Positions 6,083-6,799 of a stretch of DNA of 6,799 nt are shown here, piece after piece. Numbering within the stretch: position 1 is the first letter of the stretch; each line of letters begins with the position of its first letter. Both the position numbers and the translations under genes were made by a program. The notes below the pieces were generated by a model. That model was not told the origin of the DNA. It saw only the letters and a list, made by a program, of their open reading frames with translations, and did no database searches. Location of the stretch: NCBI GenBank assembly GCA_029939715.1, contig JAOZSJ010000161.1, positions 1 to 6,799 of the forward strand. Reading direction: 5' to 3'. The stretch is from 4572-123 sp002084545. GTDB lineage: Bacteria > Desulfobacterota > Desulfobacteria > Desulfobacterales > 4572-123.

Positions 6083-6799
6083 TCAGGACTTTTTTCCACC
6101 CTGGGGCATCACGTTCACTTCCGGATTTTTTTCACCAAAATTTTCCATAAGTTCACCCACAATGTGTTCCCTTGTTTTTCCCTTTTTTTCAAGAGTTTTA
6201 ATAAGTTGATAAGCACCAAAGAGCGAGGAAGGACCAATCTCGGAAGCAAACGTCCCGACGCCTCCATTCCAGACGAACATGGAAAAAAGCTCATCCAGTT
6301 CCGCTACGGTGGCACCGATGGAATATGCCTTCACCAGTTCCCGGGTTGCCTGGCGTAACCTGCCCGCACCCACCCCGTTAGCCAGGGAAAGAAGCAATTT
6401 TGTTTTCTGATCAATTGCGGACTCTTCTTTTCCCCAGGTCAAATTCCAGAAATTTACCACTATATCAGCCAGTGTATTATCAATTTTTTTAAAATTCAAA
6501 ATTGCGGTCGGTTTCAGCGGCATATCCCCGGTGTCGGCATAAGCAGCCTCTTTTTCTTCAATTTTGCAAAAATAGACACGATATTCGTTGTCGGAAAGCT
6601 TGTCTGTAATATGCTCAAAACCGATATCCGCCATGGCTGAATAAAGCGGAATAGGTTCAAAACTCTGAACAACACACATGCCTTGGCCCTGTTCAATGTC
6701 CCGGGCTTTTTTTAGAAGATTCGGCAGGAAATTGCCTGTTAATTTCCTGACATCTACAACTTTAAATAAATCTTTTTTGTCTTCCCATTCTTTCTTCAT
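6083..6799 (-). CDS. DUF2249-like domain fused to carboxymuconolactone decarboxylase/AhpD-like domain (may extend past right edge)
   Basis: The frame runs 238 residues from the ATG at the very edge of the window to TGA 6083-6085. That ATG may be the real start or an internal Met, because no upstream sequence is visible. Residues about 12-80 resemble DUF2249, a small TusA-like fold: VVDVRKLTGNFLPNLL, GMCVVQSFEPIPLYSAM and NEYRVYFCKI. Residues about 108-205 resemble the all-helical carboxymuconolactone decarboxylase/AhpD family: DIVVNFWNLTWG, KTKLLLSLANGVGAG, and AYSIGATVAELDELFSM followed by WNGGVG. Where AhpD-type proteins carry a CxxC redox pair, this one has GAGRLR. Its only cysteines (42 and 78) are in the N-terminal domain, so AhpD-like thiol chemistry is unlikely. 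The biological role is unknown to me. It converges on the Nudix gene across a 131-base gap, which holds only a weak CCAC/GTGG hairpin near 5960 and no strong terminator. Confidence 0.72.
   Translation of the reverse strand: MKKEWEDKKDLFKVVDVRKLTGNFLPNLLKKARDIEQGQGMCVVQSFEPIPLYSAMADIGFEHITDKLSDNEYRVYFCKIEEKEAAYADTGDMPLKPTAILNFKKIDNTLADIVVNFWNLTWGKEESAIDQKTKLLLSLANGVGAGRLRQATRELVKAYSIGATVAELDELFSMFVWNGGVGTFASEIGPSSLFGAYQLIKTLEKKGKTREHIVGELMENFGEKNPEVNVMPQGGKKS

Overview
The window looks like part of a bacterial, probably anaerobic, methylamine-utilisation locus whose genes are decoded with pyrrolysine (Pyl), the 22nd amino acid. A bacterial rather than archaeal host is suggested by a textbook sigma70-type promoter, Shine-Dalgarno sites, a TetR-family repressor and a Nudix hydrolase. 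Pyl-decoding bacteria known to me are mostly anaerobes among Desulfobacterota and Firmicutes. The sequence does not let me choose between them. By eye, G+C is a little under 50% in most genes and clearly higher in the Nudix gene.

Positions 5149 down to 1 (minus strand) form one apparent transcription unit: a TetR-family regulator, a trimethylamine methyltransferase (mttB), a dimethylamine methyltransferase (mtbB), and a third methyltransferase of the MttB superfamily that runs to the left edge. A TTGACA-N17-TATTAT promoter precedes the regulator, and a perfect CGAACGTTCG palindrome sits where transcription should begin. This fits an autorepressed operon that is released by a ligand. No convincing terminator interrupts the cluster.

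A standard translation breaks mttB and mtbB into two pieces each. In both cases the break is a single in-frame TAG, and the protein on both sides is continuous with the known Pyl enzymes. The TAG codons are residue 328 of MttB and residue 356 of MtbB. The third methyltransferase has no in-frame TAG and carries Ala336 where MttB has Pyl, so it belongs to the non-Pyl branch that demethylates quaternary amines such as glycine betaine, proline betaine or carnitine. mttB also ends in TAG, with a TAA six codons further on. That makes its true C-terminus ambiguous in a cell that reads TAG as Pyl.

Together the genes could convert trimethylamine to dimethylamine and then to monomethylamine, passing methyl groups to cognate corrinoid proteins, while the third enzyme would bring in another methylated amine. 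The corrinoid proteins, the monomethylamine methyltransferase, the corrinoid-to-carrier methyltransferase, the RamA-type activase and the pylTSBCD genes are not in this window and must lie elsewhere.

Positions 5089-5357 hold the operon promoter and operator and, next to the Nudix gene, a short open stretch that may be a gene remnant. A plus-strand Nudix hydrolase (5358-5951) resembles ADP-ribose pyrophosphatases. A convergent minus-strand gene (6083 to the right edge) encodes a DUF2249-like domain joined to a carboxymuconolactone-decarboxylase-like domain that lacks the usual redox cysteines. Neither has an evident link to the methylamine operon.
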